A stretch of 64,000 nt of DNA from the NCBI GenBank assembly GCA_963759095.1, contig CAVWYF010000040.1, positions 62,001 through 126,000 of the forward strand. Reading direction: 5' to 3'. This document shows, piece by piece, positions 1 to 10,666 of this stretch; the first letter of the stretch is position 1, and each line of letters starts with the position of its first letter. This DNA comes from Anderseniella sp963759095. Lineage in GTDB: Bacteria > Pseudomonadota > Alphaproteobacteria > Rhizobiales > Aestuariivirgaceae. Below the pieces are notes generated by a model. It saw only the letters and a program-made list of their open reading frames with translations. It was not told where the DNA came from and made no database searches. The position numbers were made by a program, and so were the translations under genes.

Positions 1-2
1 AA

Positions 3-1061
3 GGTTACCTGGGCGGCGGCAATGTCGGGCGCAACACGACGATTATCCGCTCCAACTACCTGTTGCCCGGCAACAACCCGTTCTATGAAAAATCCCTGCA
101 ATTGTGGGAAGGCCTGGAACAGGACTTCAACTTCAACGCCATGGTCTCGCAGCGCGGCGTGGTCAACCTGTTCCATTCCGATGGCCAGCGCGATGCCTAT
201 GTGCGGCGCGGCAATGCCATGCGCATTCACGGCGTGGATGCGGAAATCCTCGACCAGCACGCTTTGCGCGACATGCTGCCGTTCCTGAATTTCGACAATG
301 GCCGCTTCCCGATCATGGGCGGGCTGTTGCAGCGGCGCGGCGGCACGGTGCGCCATGACGCGGTGGCCTGGGGCTTTGCGCGCGGTGCCGACATGCGCGG
401 CGTCGACGTGATCCAGCACTGCGAGGTTACCGGCATCAAGCGTGACAAGGGCAAGGTCGTCGGCGTCGAAACCAGCAAGGGTTTTATCGGCTGCAAGAAG
501 ATCGGCCTGGCCGCCGCCGGCAATTCAACCACGGTGGCGAAGATGGCCGGGCTTGAGCTGCCGATTGAAAGCCACGTGCTGCAGGCGTTCGTGTCGGAAG
601 GCATCAAGCCGTGGCTCGACAATGTGGTGACCTACGGCGTCGGGCATTTCTATATCTCGCAGTCGGACAAGGGCGGCCTGGTGTTCGGCGGCGACATTGA
701 CGGCTACAATTCCTATGCCCAGCGCGGCAACCTGCCGACGGTCGAACACGTCATTGAATGCGGGCTGGCGATGATCCCGTCGCTGTCACGCGCCCGGGTA
801 CTGCGCTCGTGGGGCGGCATCATGGACATGTCCATGGACGGCTCGCCGATCATCGACAAGACCCATATCGACAATCTCTATCTCAATGCCGGCTGGTGCT
901 ATGGCGGCTTCAAGGCGACCCCGGCGTCGGGCTGGTGCTTTGCCCACACCATCGCAAACGACGCCCCGCACGAACTGAACTCGGCCATGCGGCTCGACCG
1001 GTTCCGCACCGGATACGTGATGGATGAAACCGCGCACGGCGCACAGGCAAACCTGCATTAA
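3..1061 (+). CDS. soxB: Sarcosine oxidase beta subunit, 5' partial
   Basis: FAD-binding amine oxidase subunit of heterotetrameric sarcosine oxidase, which oxidatively demethylates sarcosine to glycine and passes the one-carbon unit to tetrahydrofolate. The frame is open from base 3, so the N-terminal dinucleotide-binding segment (roughly 60 residues judging by family length) lies outside the window. Visible family signatures are GGNVGRNTT near the start, the segment RRGGTVRHDAVAWGFARGA, and the C-terminal NAGWCYGGFKATPASG stretch typical of SoxB. It is followed by soxD, soxA and soxG on the same strand, the usual soxBDAG order. Unlike soxA and soxG it is unbroken here. Identification is firm; only the 5' end is missing. 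Confidence 0.93.
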   Translation, partial: GYLGGGNVGRNTTIIRSNYLLPGNNPFYEKSLQLWEGLEQDFNFNAMVSQRGVVNLFHSDGQRDAYVRRGNAMRIHGVDAEILDQHALRDMLPFLNFDNGRFPIMGGLLQRRGGTVRHDAVAWGFARGADMRGVDVIQHCEVTGIKRDKGKVVGVETSKGFIGCKKIGLAAAGNSTTVAKMAGLELPIESHVLQAFVSEGIKPWLDNVVTYGVGHFYISQSDKGGLVFGGDIDGYNSYAQRGNLPTVEHVIECGLAMIPSLSRARVLRSWGGIMDMSMDGSPIIDKTHIDNLYLNAGWCYGGFKATPASGWCFAHTIANDAPHELNSAMRLDRFRTGYVMDETAHGAQANLH

Positions 1062-1066
1062 AGGGC

Positions 1067-1114
1067 GATCAGTTTCATGGCTTTTGATTGGTTCAATCAA
1101 AAACCATACCGATC
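1067..1114. repeat. 48-bp intergenic palindrome, copy 1
   Basis: Imperfect 48-nt inverted repeat beginning and ending with GATC, centred on TTTTGATTGGTTCAATCAAA. A second copy of identical length lies at 35432-35479. Where the arms differ, the differences compensate: ATGG pairs with CCAT here, whereas ATAT pairs with ATAT in copy 2. This copy sits between soxB and soxD, 15 bases before the soxD start. It could be a mobile palindromic repeat, an mRNA processing or stability element, or a protein-binding site. Confidence 0.75.
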
Positions 1115-1129
1115 TTAAGGGATACGAAA

Positions 1130-1474
1130 ATGGCATATCTCATCAATTGTCCCCACTGCGGCCAGCGCACCACGGATGAATTCTACATCAAGGGTGATGC
1201 GTCGAAGCAGCGCCCGGACACCATCGGCGACGGCACCATGGACAAGTGGCACGACTATGTGCACATCCGCGACAATGTCCGCGGCCGCATGGCCGAACAC
1301 TGGCACCACACCGGCGGATGCCGGCAATGGCTGGTGGTCGAGCGCGACACGGTGAGCCACGAGATCTACGCCGTCACCCCGCCAAGTAGCTGGAAGGGGT
1401 CTTCGACCCCTGCTCGCAAAACGTCCGCGCGCAAGACGCCCGCGCGCAAGACAGGCGGGAGGGCGAAGACATGA
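1130..1474 (+). CDS. soxD: Sarcosine oxidase delta subunit
   Basis: Small zinc-binding subunit of heterotetrameric sarcosine oxidase. The product is 114 residues, starting MAYLINCPHCGQR; the CPHC motif and a later HHTGGC are the expected metal ligands. The family core (W-DYVHIRDN, followed by an aromatic H-TGGCRQW region) is clear. I chose the ATG at 1130 because it gives the family N terminus; an in-frame upstream start at 1088 would fall inside the palindromic repeat. The C terminus carries a lysine/arginine-rich tail built of repeated ARKT units, longer than the family core needs. The stop codon overlaps the soxA ATG (ATGA), indicating translational coupling. Confidence 0.93.
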   Translation: MAYLINCPHCGQRTTDEFYIKGDASKQRPDTIGDGTMDKWHDYVHIRDNVRGRMAEHWHHTGGCRQWLVVERDTVSHEIYAVTPPSSWKGSSTPARKTSARKTPARKTGGRAKT

Positions 1475-4428
1475 CCTCATTCCGTTTTGACACAGGCGGC
1501 CTGATCGACCGCAGTTCGGTGATTGATTTCAGCTTTGACGGCAAGTCCCTGCAGGGTCATGCCGGGGACACGCTGGCGTCGGCGCTTCTGGCCAACGGCC
1601 AGTTGCTGATGGGCCGGTCGTTCAAGTATCACCGGCCGCGCTCGGTGATCACCGCCGGTGCCGCCGAACCCAACGCCCTGATGGAAATCGGCGAAGGCGG
1701 ACGCCTTGAGCCCAATACGCGGGCCACCATGCAGGAATTGTATGACGGGCTGGTTGCCAAAAGCCAGAACCGCTGGCCGACCCTGGAGCGGGATTTCGGC
1801 GCGATCAACTCCATCGCGTCGTCGCTGTTCGTCGCCGGCTTCTACTACAAGACCTTCATGTGGCCGAAGAAGTTCTGGGAAACCATTTACGAGCCGATCA
1901 TCCGGCGCGCCGCCGGTCTCGGGCACCTGAGCCACGAGGACGATCCGGACCGCTATGAAAAGGCCTACGCCCATTGCGACGTGCTGGTGGTGGGCTCCGG
2001 CCCGACCGGCCTGATGGCAGCACTGTCTGCCGCACGCAGCGGCGCCAGCGTCATCCTGGCAGACGAGCATGCCGCTTGTGGCGGGTCCTTGTTGCGCGAG
2101 CGCGACGAGATTGCGGGCCAGCCGGGCCACGAGTGGGCTGCGAAGACACTGGCCGAGCTTGCCGCCATGAACAACGTGCGCATCATGGCGCGCACGACGG
2201 TTATCGGTGCCTATGACCAGTGTGTGTTCGGCGCGCTGGAACGGGTGCAGAAACATATGGCCCTGCCCGACCATGACGTGCCGGTGGAAAAGCTGTGGCG
2301 CATCATGGCCAAGGCCTGCGTCATGGCAACCGGGGCCGAGGAACGCCCGATCGTGTTCGGCGGCAATGACCGGCCCGGCGTGATGACCGCATCGGCCATG
2401 CGCGCCTATGCCAACCAGTATGGCTGTCGCAGCAGGCCGGTCGGCGTGCGTGTTCACGTCATCCGATTCAGGCTATCGCACCGCGCGCGACATGAAGGCC
2501 CACGGCGTGCACGTGGAAGCCATCATCGATGCGCGCTCCGACGCGCCGGCAATCGAGACCGACGGCGTGCCGGTTCTCACCGGGGCCGTGGTCACCAATG
2601 TGGACGGCGGCAAGCACGGCATGAAGGGCGATCGAGATCGACCGGGGCAGCGGCCACGAGACCATTCCGTGCCAGTCGCTGGCCATGTCCGGCGGCTGGA
2701 GCCCGGTGGTGCACCTGGCCTGTCATCAGGGCGCGCGGCCGTCCTGGGACGAGGATGAGTACTGCTTCATGCCGCCGCAGGACAACCCGGCGATTATCGC
2801 GGCAGGCTCGGCCAATGCGGTCTGGTCGCTGGGCAAATGCCTGGCAGACGGTGCGGCGCGCGGCGAACAGGCCGCGAAGCTGGCCGGATTCAAGACCACC
2901 AGGACAGCCGTGCCGAAAGCCAGGGACGACACCTCGCATACCTCAGCGCCGGTGTGGTGGGTCAAGCAGTCCACCGGCAAGCCGTTCGTCGACTACCAGA
3001 ACGACGTGACCGCAAAGGACCTGCCGCTGGCGGCGCGTGAAGGCTATGACCATATCGAGCTGGCCAAGCGTTATACCACGTCCGGCATGGCGACCGACCA
3101 GGGCAAGCTCGGCAATGTCAACGCCATCGGCATTCTGGCCGACGCCACGGGCAAGGACATGCACGAGATCGGCACCACCACCTTCCGACCGTTCTATACG
3201 CCGGTGTCGTTCGGGGCGCTGGGCGGCCAGCATGTCGACGAGCATTTCCGCCCCGTGCGCATGTCGCCCTTGCACAACTGGGCCGCGGACCTGGGCGCGG
3301 AATTCGTCGAGACCGGCCTGTGGTACCGCTCAAGCTGGTTCCCGCGTGAAGGCGACGACTGGCTGGCGGCGATGACGCGCGAAGTGCTCAACACCCGCGC
3401 CCATGTCGGCATTCTGTGACGTGTCGACGCTCGGCAAGATCGACATCAAGGGCAAAGACGCCACCGAGTTCATCAACCGGCTGTATTCCAACGCCTTCGC
3501 CAAGCTGCCGGTCGGCAAGGCGCGCTATGGCCTGATGCTGCGCGAGGACGGGTTCGTCGGCGATGACGGCACCACCAGCCGCCTGTCGGACACCCACTAC
3601 TTCATGACTACGACCACCGGCCATGCGGCAGAGACCATGCGCGACATCGAGTTTGCCCACCAGGCGCTGTGGCCGGACCTCGACGTGCAGTATGCCTCGG
3701 TGACCGACCAGTGGGCGCAGATGGCCATTGCCGGTCCGAAGGCACGGGACGTGTTGGCAAAGATCGTTGACACCGACCTGTCCAACGACGCCTTCGGTTT
3801 CCTGGCGGCAAAGCAGGTCAAGGTGCTGGGCTCGGTTCCCGCCATGCTGTTCCGCATCTCGTTCTCCGGCGAACTGGCCTATGAGCTGGCGGTGCCGGCA
3901 GGTTATGGCGAGGCAGTGGCCAACGCCATCATGCATGCGGGCGAGCCCTACGGCATCGGTCCGTACGGGCTGGAGGCACTTAGCGCCATGCGCATTGAAA
4001 AGGGATTTGTCACCCACAATGAAATCAATGGCCGGGTGACGGCAGGCGATGTCGGGCTGGGGCGCATGCTGTCGCCGAACAAGGACTATATCGGGCGCAT
4101 GATGAGCGAGCGCGAAGGCCTGAATGATCCCGACCGCGAACAACTGGTGGGCGTGAAGCCGCTTAATCCGGCCAATCGCTTCCGGGCCGGCTGCCACCTG
4201 GTCAATCCGGGCGACAAGGCCAGCCTCAAGACCGACCAGGGCTATGTGTCTTCCGTGGCGTATTCACCGATGCTGGAAAGCTGGGTCGGGCTGGCCATGC
4301 TGAAGCACGGGCGCGAACGGCACGGGGAAAGAATCATGCTGTGGGACGGCCTGCGCGATGTGCACATGGAGGCAGAGGTCTGCGATCCCGTTTTCTTTGA
4401 TCCGGCACAGGAGAAAGCCCATGGCTGA
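1471..4428 (+). CDS. soxA: Sarcosine oxidase alpha subunit, three frameshifts
   Basis: Large subunit with an N-terminal ferredoxin-like [2Fe-2S]-fold region, an NAD/FAD-binding Rossmann domain (DVLVVGSGPTGLMAALSAA) and a C-terminal aminomethyltransferase domain that binds tetrahydrofolate. The reading frame breaks three times, each by an apparent single extra base: near 2425 (an extra T in the conserved YANQYGVAAGR region), near 2626-2629 (extra G after GGKHGMK) and near 3412-3415 (extra base in HVGICDVSTLGKI). Removing the three bases restores one protein of about 984 residues, normal for SoxA, with family sequence on both sides of every break. I read these as sequencing errors rather than decay. 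The end overlaps soxG by 8 bases. Confidence 0.85.
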
Positions 4429-5024
4429 GATGCTGACACAGATTTCCGCACTGGATGACATGATCGTACCGGGCCGCTACGGGCGCTCGTTGCCGCAAGG
4501 CCCCGACGTGGCCCTGACGCTGGTGCACCCGTGCGAAGTCGCCGTGGTGATCGCGGCCAAGGGCAAGTCGCCGCGCCCTGTCTGCCGCCGTGAAGAAGGA
4601 CTTCGGGCTCGACCTGCCCGGCATGGGGGGCTCGGCCACGGCGCGCGGTGTCAGCCTGCACGGCACCGCACCGGATCAATGGCTGGCCGTGGCACCGGGC
4701 GCTGCCGCCGGCAGCCTTGCCGCGAAGCTGGAAAAAAAGCTCGGCACATTGGCCATGGTCACCGACCAGTCACACGGCCGCACGGTGATGCGGATCGAGG
4801 GACCACGCGCACGCGACGTGCTGGCCAAGGGCACGGCGGTGGACCTGAGACCAACCTCCTTCAAACCGGGCATGTGCGCGGCCACCCAGATCGGCCATGT
4901 CGGCGTGATGATCGCCTGCACCGGCGCGGACAGTTTCGAGCTGAGCGTCTTGCGCAGCTTCGCCGAAGGCTTCTGGCTGGGCGTATGCGAACTGGCGCTG
5001 GAGTGGGGCTACGAGATCCGCTGA
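4421..5024 (+). CDS. soxG: Sarcosine oxidase gamma subunit, one frameshift
   Basis: Gamma subunit of sarcosine oxidase, related to the aminomethyltransferase (GcvT/YgfZ) fold and completing the heterotetramer. It starts at 4421 (ATG after an AGGAG ribosome site), inside the end of soxA. The frame breaks near 4571 by one apparent extra C; correcting it joins AAKGKSRALSAAVKKDFGLD and gives about 200 residues, the expected size. The downstream part keeps the family feature GMGGSATARGVSLHG and a C-terminal EGFWLGVCELALEWGYEIR. As with soxA, the protein is well conserved on both sides of the break, so error is more likely than a true pseudogene. Confidence 0.85.
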
Positions 5025-5050
5025 GCTGACACCGAACGCCCAAACGATTT

Positions 5051-5092
5051 GCGCCCGATTTCCGGCAGGGAGGAGACCGGAAGATCGGGCGC
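5051..5092 (+). terminator. Hairpin after the sox operon
   Basis: GCGCCCGATTTCCGG (5051-5065) can pair with CCGGAAGATCGGGCGC (5077-5092), a long GC-rich stem 26 bases after the soxG stop. No run of T follows, so it may be a Rho-dependent end or a stability hairpin rather than a classical intrinsic terminator. The rest of 5093-5306 shows no gene I can support. Confidence 0.4.
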
Positions 5093-5306
5093 ACTAGACC
5101 TCAAGGTACGTTGCTCGGGTCTTGATGACGTTAAGTGTTCTTATTGCTGGTTGTCCGGTGGTTTGGCAGGGGTGTCGGGGAGACCAGTTTTTTTGTTCGT
5201 CATCTTGTTGTTGGCAATGAACATAGGCCAGCCGCAAGCCGGTGAATGTGTGATTAATCACATTGCGGAATTTTTTGTCTGCTGAAAGAACAGCCATTCA
5301 ACCATA

Positions 5307-8300
5307 TCAACTCGGTTCATTCGAAATTAGTTGAGACAATTTTTCAATCTCCTCATCCGAAAGAACTGGAAAAAGTGATATCGAATACGCATTGGACACC
5401 TTGGAGCGAACTATATCCCAATCATCTTCTGGGCTGCACACAATGTTCTTGGAAATTTTCTCGTAACTGCGCGAAAGCTCGACGCGAGATACAACTTCCA
5501 ATTCACGGCTAAGAGCAAAATGATAGGGGGTTGGAAAACCGAAACGCGCTAACTGAGGAAGGAAACCCGGCATAGGAGGCATGGCTTTGCCGGTGACACG
5601 CTCGACTTCAATCACAAGCTGCGAAAAGGTGCTCATCAGAAAGCCAATCTCGGATGCAAAACGAATTGAGAACCGTCTCGCGTACTTCGCATTTTTGTCC
5701 GAAGAGGTAGGCCTTTGAACTTGCCCTTCATTGGCAGCAATAAAATCAGTGATCGTCTTGTCAATTTCAACAAGAGGTATGGCACCGAACCAGTCCGAAA
5801 GAACTGTTTTGATGCCTGCGAGTGCGACTTCTCTTTTTGCCGCAATCTTTTTCTGATTCTTGTAGGAACGGCCAAAAACCTTCTCCAATGCTTCGGGACG
5901 AAAGAAGGTGTCGAAATCCCTACTTTCAGGATCAAATTGATCGAGGACCCAAGACGCCCAGTCCATTGTATTGATAGACATCCAAGGTGCGCTTGGCAGA
6001 GCATTCTCAAGTTTCAAGATGAATTCGACGCTTGATCCTGTTTTTGCTGCCAGAGTCTGCTGCCAAGACGCGGGGGTTTCGGGATCTTTGTCGGACAAAA
6101 CCGCTCGGAGTATTGATCGACGACCGTTTAGCCACGCCTCGGCTACTTCTTGGCTCTGTGTCCTCAGTTCAAAGTATCCTAGCGAGCTTCTAACTAGGGT
6201 TTCAAATGGAGTGTTTCCATCTTCATTTGTCTTCAAGGCAATTGAGAAGCGACGAGCCAAGTACTCCGCCTCAGTTCCAGCATCACCGTCAACCTCGATT
6301 TCATCCAGCAGGGTGCAAAGAGGATCAATCAATGGGACACAACGGTCTTTAGAAGTAAAAACAATATTTGGCACCGTAAGGTCTTGGGGCAATAAGCTTC
6401 CAATATTACAGGGTATTGGATCGCCTGGAACTACTAGTGACAAACCAGTCGATGAATATCCGGCTCGACCAGCGCGGCCCAAAGCGTTTAAAATCTCATG
6501 CTCCTGCATGATTTTTCGCTTCTCAGTATTGGGATCCAACGATCCGTGCCTGCAAGCACAACGACGTCACAGGGCAGGTTTAGTCCCTGTGCCAGTGTTG
6601 ATGTCGCGACGAGAACGTTTACACCAGTGTCGGGAGTTCTGAACAGGCTTTCCACAAGCCTACGTTCGTAGGACAACAACTCTCCATGGTGAACTGCTGC
6701 TACCTTTTTACCCGCATCATATATTGCACTTTCACTGCCCACCTCTTCAATGGCCGTCTCACGCCATACAGCTTGATCTGCGGTTAAGGGTTTCGTGTTT
6801 TTTTCGAGATTATGATTGATTTTTTCAGCCGTAGAACCAACCATCGTTATTGTTTCACAGAAAACCAGCACTTTTAGGCCGTGCAAGGCGAGTTTTGTGG
6901 CAATATCGGCTGCTACAACATTGCGGTTGGAGGTTAACCACCTACGGCTCGTGCTCTTTTGTCCACCAATTGCTAAGGGAATTGGTTGGTCCGAAAGTGG
7001 TTTTAGCGCACTCTTGTCTGGAGACTTAGGTAACCAATTCGACGAGAGTGAAAACAACCCATATGGAATCGCTTTAGGGACAGAAGGATCAATTCCAAAG
7101 TTCAAAGAGCGAGTTAAATTTTTTAAATCCTGATCAGAGTAAACTATACACCCACGTAATTGACGTGTCGGTTTCCAATCGGAGTCGAATGCAACCACCT
7201 TGGTATCTGTGAAACCGTTCAACCAATCCTTTAGTTTTTCACCGTTGGCGACCATTGCCGAGAGCAAAAGGAAATCTGAGTGATCGTTCACGGCTAAGAA
7301 ACTCAGAAAGCAAAGCATGGCGTCAATGCTTCGCCGATCTGCTTTTACTCCCGAAGGATGGTTCGGATCGATCGCGGCGCTCATAAGATGAAATTCATCA
7401 AATACGAACAACCCCACGTTTGAGAAAAGAGTTGGAGCAAATGTCAAAAGTGCAAAGCACTTTTCAGGGGTCATGACCGCTATGTCGGGCAGACGGTCGA
7501 CTGTTTCATCCAGAGTTTGTTCATCAATGCTCTCGGCACGAGCTAGATCAGATAAGCGTTCGTTTAGATCGTACTCAACTTGAGAGACCAAAGCGTGGGT
7601 AGGAGCGAGATACAGAACAGTTTTCCCCGAGGAGAGAGTTCGATGCGATCTTGAGAGCCGATAGCGTTGACTTACCGGTTCCAGTTGGCGTTGTCATAAT
7701 CATCGATGAACCAACATCGAGGAAACCAGTAGCAATGGCCGCGCGATGGTTTTCCCAAGTCAAAGGCCGGCGCTTCGCTTCTTTGACAATCCAGTTGCTC
7801 CAAGCCTCTTGTGTTCCTCCTTTGGGAGTCGGGGTGTTAACCAGAAGATTATAAGCAATGGATCTTGCCGCAACTCGCAACAACGATGCCAGATGATGTG
7901 GTCCCGAAAACGTTGTCCTTGCCACCAAAGTTGTCTTTTCAACTTCGGTAACACTGAGAATTGAGCCTCCAGCCATAGATATTACACGATCAATTCTGGA
8001 GTATGCATCCTCAAGGCCGCCGAACTCACGATCCCCTATCGAAACTTGAGCAAGTATGACAATACTAACTAACAATTCTTGATATAGCAGATCGGTCGCT
8101 AAAGCAGTTACATCATCGGCATCACCATCAGTGTCCTCGATGCTCGTTTTCGCTATTTCGTCGAATTGACCTCTTGCGAGTCGACCAATGGTTAAAATCA
8201 GAAGTCTTCTAATGCGATTGAGTTCGCCAGAGGCTCGAATGCTTCTACCAGCCTCCGCAGCATCAGAGAACCTCTCCGAAACCAAAAACAATAGTGCAGA

Positions 8301-8657
8301 AGATATGTCGGCCCCGATACAGTCTTCATCAAGTTGACTTGTTCGGCTTTCTGATGAGATCAACTCTTCAACACGGCCTACGATTTGCCTAGCGGAACCT
8401 GATACGAAAGCCATAGGCCGCAGTCGATCTGCATTTACTTCCAAAGCTACCTGAGCTTCGAAGACATCTGCCAATCTGCTCATTCTCTCACAAATCTGCG
8501 GCAGACTGTCTGGAACAGAGTCCGAGCCTTCCATGCGAAGCCTAGCAGCGGCCACTTCAACATGCGCCGCAGTGAGCAGTTCAACCATATCTGAAGACTT
8601 GAGGCTGGAAAGGTCAGGAGCGCCTGCAATCAGTTCTTCTGTGATAGGATCAAACAC
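5307..8657 (-). CDS. HamB-like superfamily 2 helicase, two frameshifts
   Basis: Large helicase read from three overlapping frames. The N-terminal 320 residues are helical and unassigned; then come Walker A (TTPTGTGKST), motif Ia (APTHALVSQ), motif II (DEFH), motif III (LSAM), motif IV (VLVFCETI), motif V (VLVATSTLAQGLNLPCD) and motif VI (LGRAGRAG). Frame 1 passes to frame 2 by one apparent extra base in the TTTTCCCC run at 7621-7628, restoring GKTVLYLAPTHALVSQ. Frame 2 passes to frame 3 near 6545-6555 by an apparent missing base. Corrected length is about 1116 residues. The start overlaps the end of the upstream HamA-like gene by 8 bases. Size, partner and motif layout fit HamB of Hachiman defence systems; AbpB or another Ski2-like helicase remain alternatives. 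Confidence 0.75.
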
Positions 8658-9504
8658 TGTCAGCTAACTTCCTTATTTCGCGCCGTACCTTTCGAGCGAG
8701 GTATTTCAGAAATGCACGGGTATCGTTGGTCTCCATCACCTCCGCGTGTCGTATGTTAACAGGCCCTATCGCGTGGGAATCAAAACTCGTGAATATGTGT
8801 TGGTAACCACTCGAATCCAAATTTGCCGGCATCGTTGTAACGGCGATTCGGTACGCTCGCACTTGCTCGAAAACCACATCGTCTAGTATTTTTTCGAGTG
8901 GTAAGTGACGTTGTTCCCGCAAAAGGGCTGTCACGGCATCGAGCAGTTCCAGATCCTTTTCGCCTGCAACAACGTGGTCAATCTCATTCCAAACACCATT
9001 TTGAACAAGTTTTTTTGGATCCACTGACGCCTTGTCCTCACAGAGCACAAGAGAGGAGATGGCGTCTGAGGTGGTTGATACCTGGACAAAAAGCCCGTCA
9101 AACCCTTTGTCGGCTTTTCGAACATGAGGCGGTGCCGCAAGAGCTGACGGCATTGCGAGCGACGCAGCTATCCAAGAAACATGCTGAAACAAAAGCCCAT
9201 CGCGCTGCTCTATTCTTTTTGCCCGCTTATTTTCGGCTTTCTTTTTTGCATCTGGATCAGCACTTGACAGATCACACTGAATATCGGCGATTTTAATTGA
9301 AAGAAGTTCAATAGCGTTCTCAAAAATTTTACCAGGAAACCCAGCTTTACTCGGCGCTAATTGATTAATTATCTGTACCGCATGCTGAGGCTTGCGTAGG
9401 TAAAGCCACGCCAAAACCTCGATGAGTTGCGCTTCGCCCAATATTTCCCACTCACAAAAACTACAAATGGGATCGCAATTCGTATGTTTTAATATTATTG
9501 GCAT
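8650..9504 (-). CDS. HamA-like (DUF1837-type) putative nuclease
   Basis: Protein of 284 residues encoded immediately upstream of, and overlapping, the helicase. It has a GFDG motif (D136) followed 20 residues later by CEDKAS (E156, K158), the D...ExK spacing of a PD-(D/E)xK nuclease core. This pattern, an Asp in a GxDG turn and an ExK strand ahead of a helicase gene, is that of HamA (DUF1837), the effector of Hachiman defence. The N terminus carries CDPICSFC, a possible extra metal site. Base composition is visibly more AT-rich than the flanking sox and oxidoreductase genes, which suggests horizontal acquisition. The family call rests on motifs and context only, so a related AbpA-type protein is possible. 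Confidence 0.65.
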   Translation of the reverse strand: MPIILKHTNCDPICSFCEWEILGEAQLIEVLAWLYLRKPQHAVQIINQLAPSKAGFPGKIFENAIELLSIKIADIQCDLSSADPDAKKKAENKRAKRIEQRDGLLFQHVSWIAASLAMPSALAAPPHVRKADKGFDGLFVQVSTTSDAISSLVLCEDKASVDPKKLVQNGVWNEIDHVVAGEKDLELLDAVTALLREQRHLPLEKILDDVVFEQVRAYRIAVTTMPANLDSSGYQHIFTSFDSHAIGPVNIRHAEVMETNDTRAFLKYLARKVRREIRKLADSV

Positions 9505-9654
9505 TTTTGCCCTAAATTTTTTTACTTAATAATACTTTTTATTTTGCACATCAACTACAATCAATGATGAATACCCGTTTATGTTGTTGCGAGGCAACAT
9601 TCAGTTTTGACATGAACGACTACAATGGGCCGACTTGGGTTGTAACCACTGTTC

Positions 9655-10203
9655 GTGCGGGCGATACTACATCTGAATAGAAAAAAGCGGTTACTCAGCG
9701 ACATAGAAGGCATGACAGTTCGCAAGCAAAAAATCTCTGACCCGGACTCAATGATGTTCTCTGCGCAGTCTTTGCAGAAACTTGTTAGCTCGTTTGAGAA
9801 TCGCGCTGATCCCACCTCAGACGCCAACCTCTTTCAAGGGCAGTTCATCGCCGCCCCCGTACTCTTGACTTTTTCGATGGAATTGGCCCTCAAAGCTTGG
9901 TGGACCCGCGAAGTCAAAGTTACAAATGTACCGAAAACACATGACCTATTGAAACTGTTCGACGGACTCCCCGAACAAGCGCGGATCCGTCTCGAAAACT
10001 CCCATCCGGAGTTACCGAACCCCAGCCATCCAAAACTTCCGCCTGTTCGCAAAGGTCTGCGATCGATACTAGCTTCAAACCGCACGAAGTTTGTGGATTG
10101 GAGGTACCAGCACGAGCTCTCAAGAGGCATGTTTCCAAACGGGCCATTCAATGAAGCGCTGTCGTCAGTAATTGAGGAGTTCTTCAAAAGAACTGCGGGA
10201 TGA
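9655..10203 (+). CDS. HEPN-like domain protein
   Basis: Protein of up to 182 residues, divergent from the HamA-like gene. The segment FSMELALKAWWTREV followed by VPKTHDLLKLFDGLP matches the common HEPN-type layout (E-x-x-LKA helix, then K-THDLxKLF). Many proteins of this fold are toxins or RNases in defence islands, but no R-x4-6-H catalytic motif is obvious here, so activity is uncertain. The GTG at 9655 is the furthest in-frame start; ATG at 9712 would give 163 residues. An ATG at 9612 opens a different frame (MNDYNGPTWVVTTVRAGD) that runs into this region, so a further frameshift near 9670 could hide the true N terminus. Confidence 0.6.
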   Translation: MRAILHLNRKKRLLSDIEGMTVRKQKISDPDSMMFSAQSLQKLVSSFENRADPTSDANLFQGQFIAAPVLLTFSMELALKAWWTREVKVTNVPKTHDLLKLFDGLPEQARIRLENSHPELPNPSHPKLPPVRKGLRSILASNRTKFVDWRYQHELSRGMFPNGPFNEALSSVIEEFFKRTAG

Positions 10204-10315
10204 GCACACTCGATCACGTTCGAATAACCGATTAGAGGGTGCTGCATCGCAGCGAAAACTAGCGATGCCAAGGTCAGCAATGGACCGCCAGTATACAGTG
10301 GCTTCTGACGGTCTG

Positions 10316-10661
10316 TCAGGTCTCAGCAAGGTGCATCTTGATGATATCTGCGGCTTTCTCGCCGATCATCAAGGCCGCTGCATTTGTGTTGGCGGCGGGC
10401 ATGGTCGGCATGATCGAGGCATCGGCGACGCGCAGGCCTTGAATGCCCCGAACACGCAATTCATGATCGACGACCGCGCTTGCGTCGTGCTCAGGTCCCA
10501 TGCGGCAGGTGACGATCATGTGGAAGGTTGTGGTGCCGCGTTCGCGCGCCGTGTTCAGAAGCTCCTCGTCGGATTGAACGTGCTCTCCCGGATAGAGTTC
10601 GCCGGCAAAGAACGGCGCCATTGCGTCGGTGCGCATCAGTTTGCGGGCCAGCCGGAGCCCG
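10316..10661 (-). pseudogene. 3' fragment of a GMC oxidoreductase gene
   Basis: Encodes about 106 residues nearly identical to the C terminus of the complete GMC oxidoreductase at 15008-16618. Shared segments include MRTDAMAPFFAGELYPGE and RVADASIMPTMPAANTNAAA. Differences include HMIVTCRMG here against HMIGTCRMG in the intact gene, hitting the glycine of the conserved H-x-x-GT-x-x-M motif. No FAD domain precedes it. DNA similarity runs from about 10309 to 10661 and then stops at a 40-bp repeat. It is a truncated duplicate and should not be functional. Confidence 0.85.
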
Positions 10662-10666
10662 AATTA

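Noticed and set aside
3388..4197. 269-codon minus-strand frame opposite soxA
   Set aside because: Antisense to the aminomethyltransferase domain of SoxA; no domain of its own.
5049..5285. 78-codon frame after soxG
   Set aside because: Overlaps the hairpin and the AT-rich boundary, weak start, no recognisable sequence.
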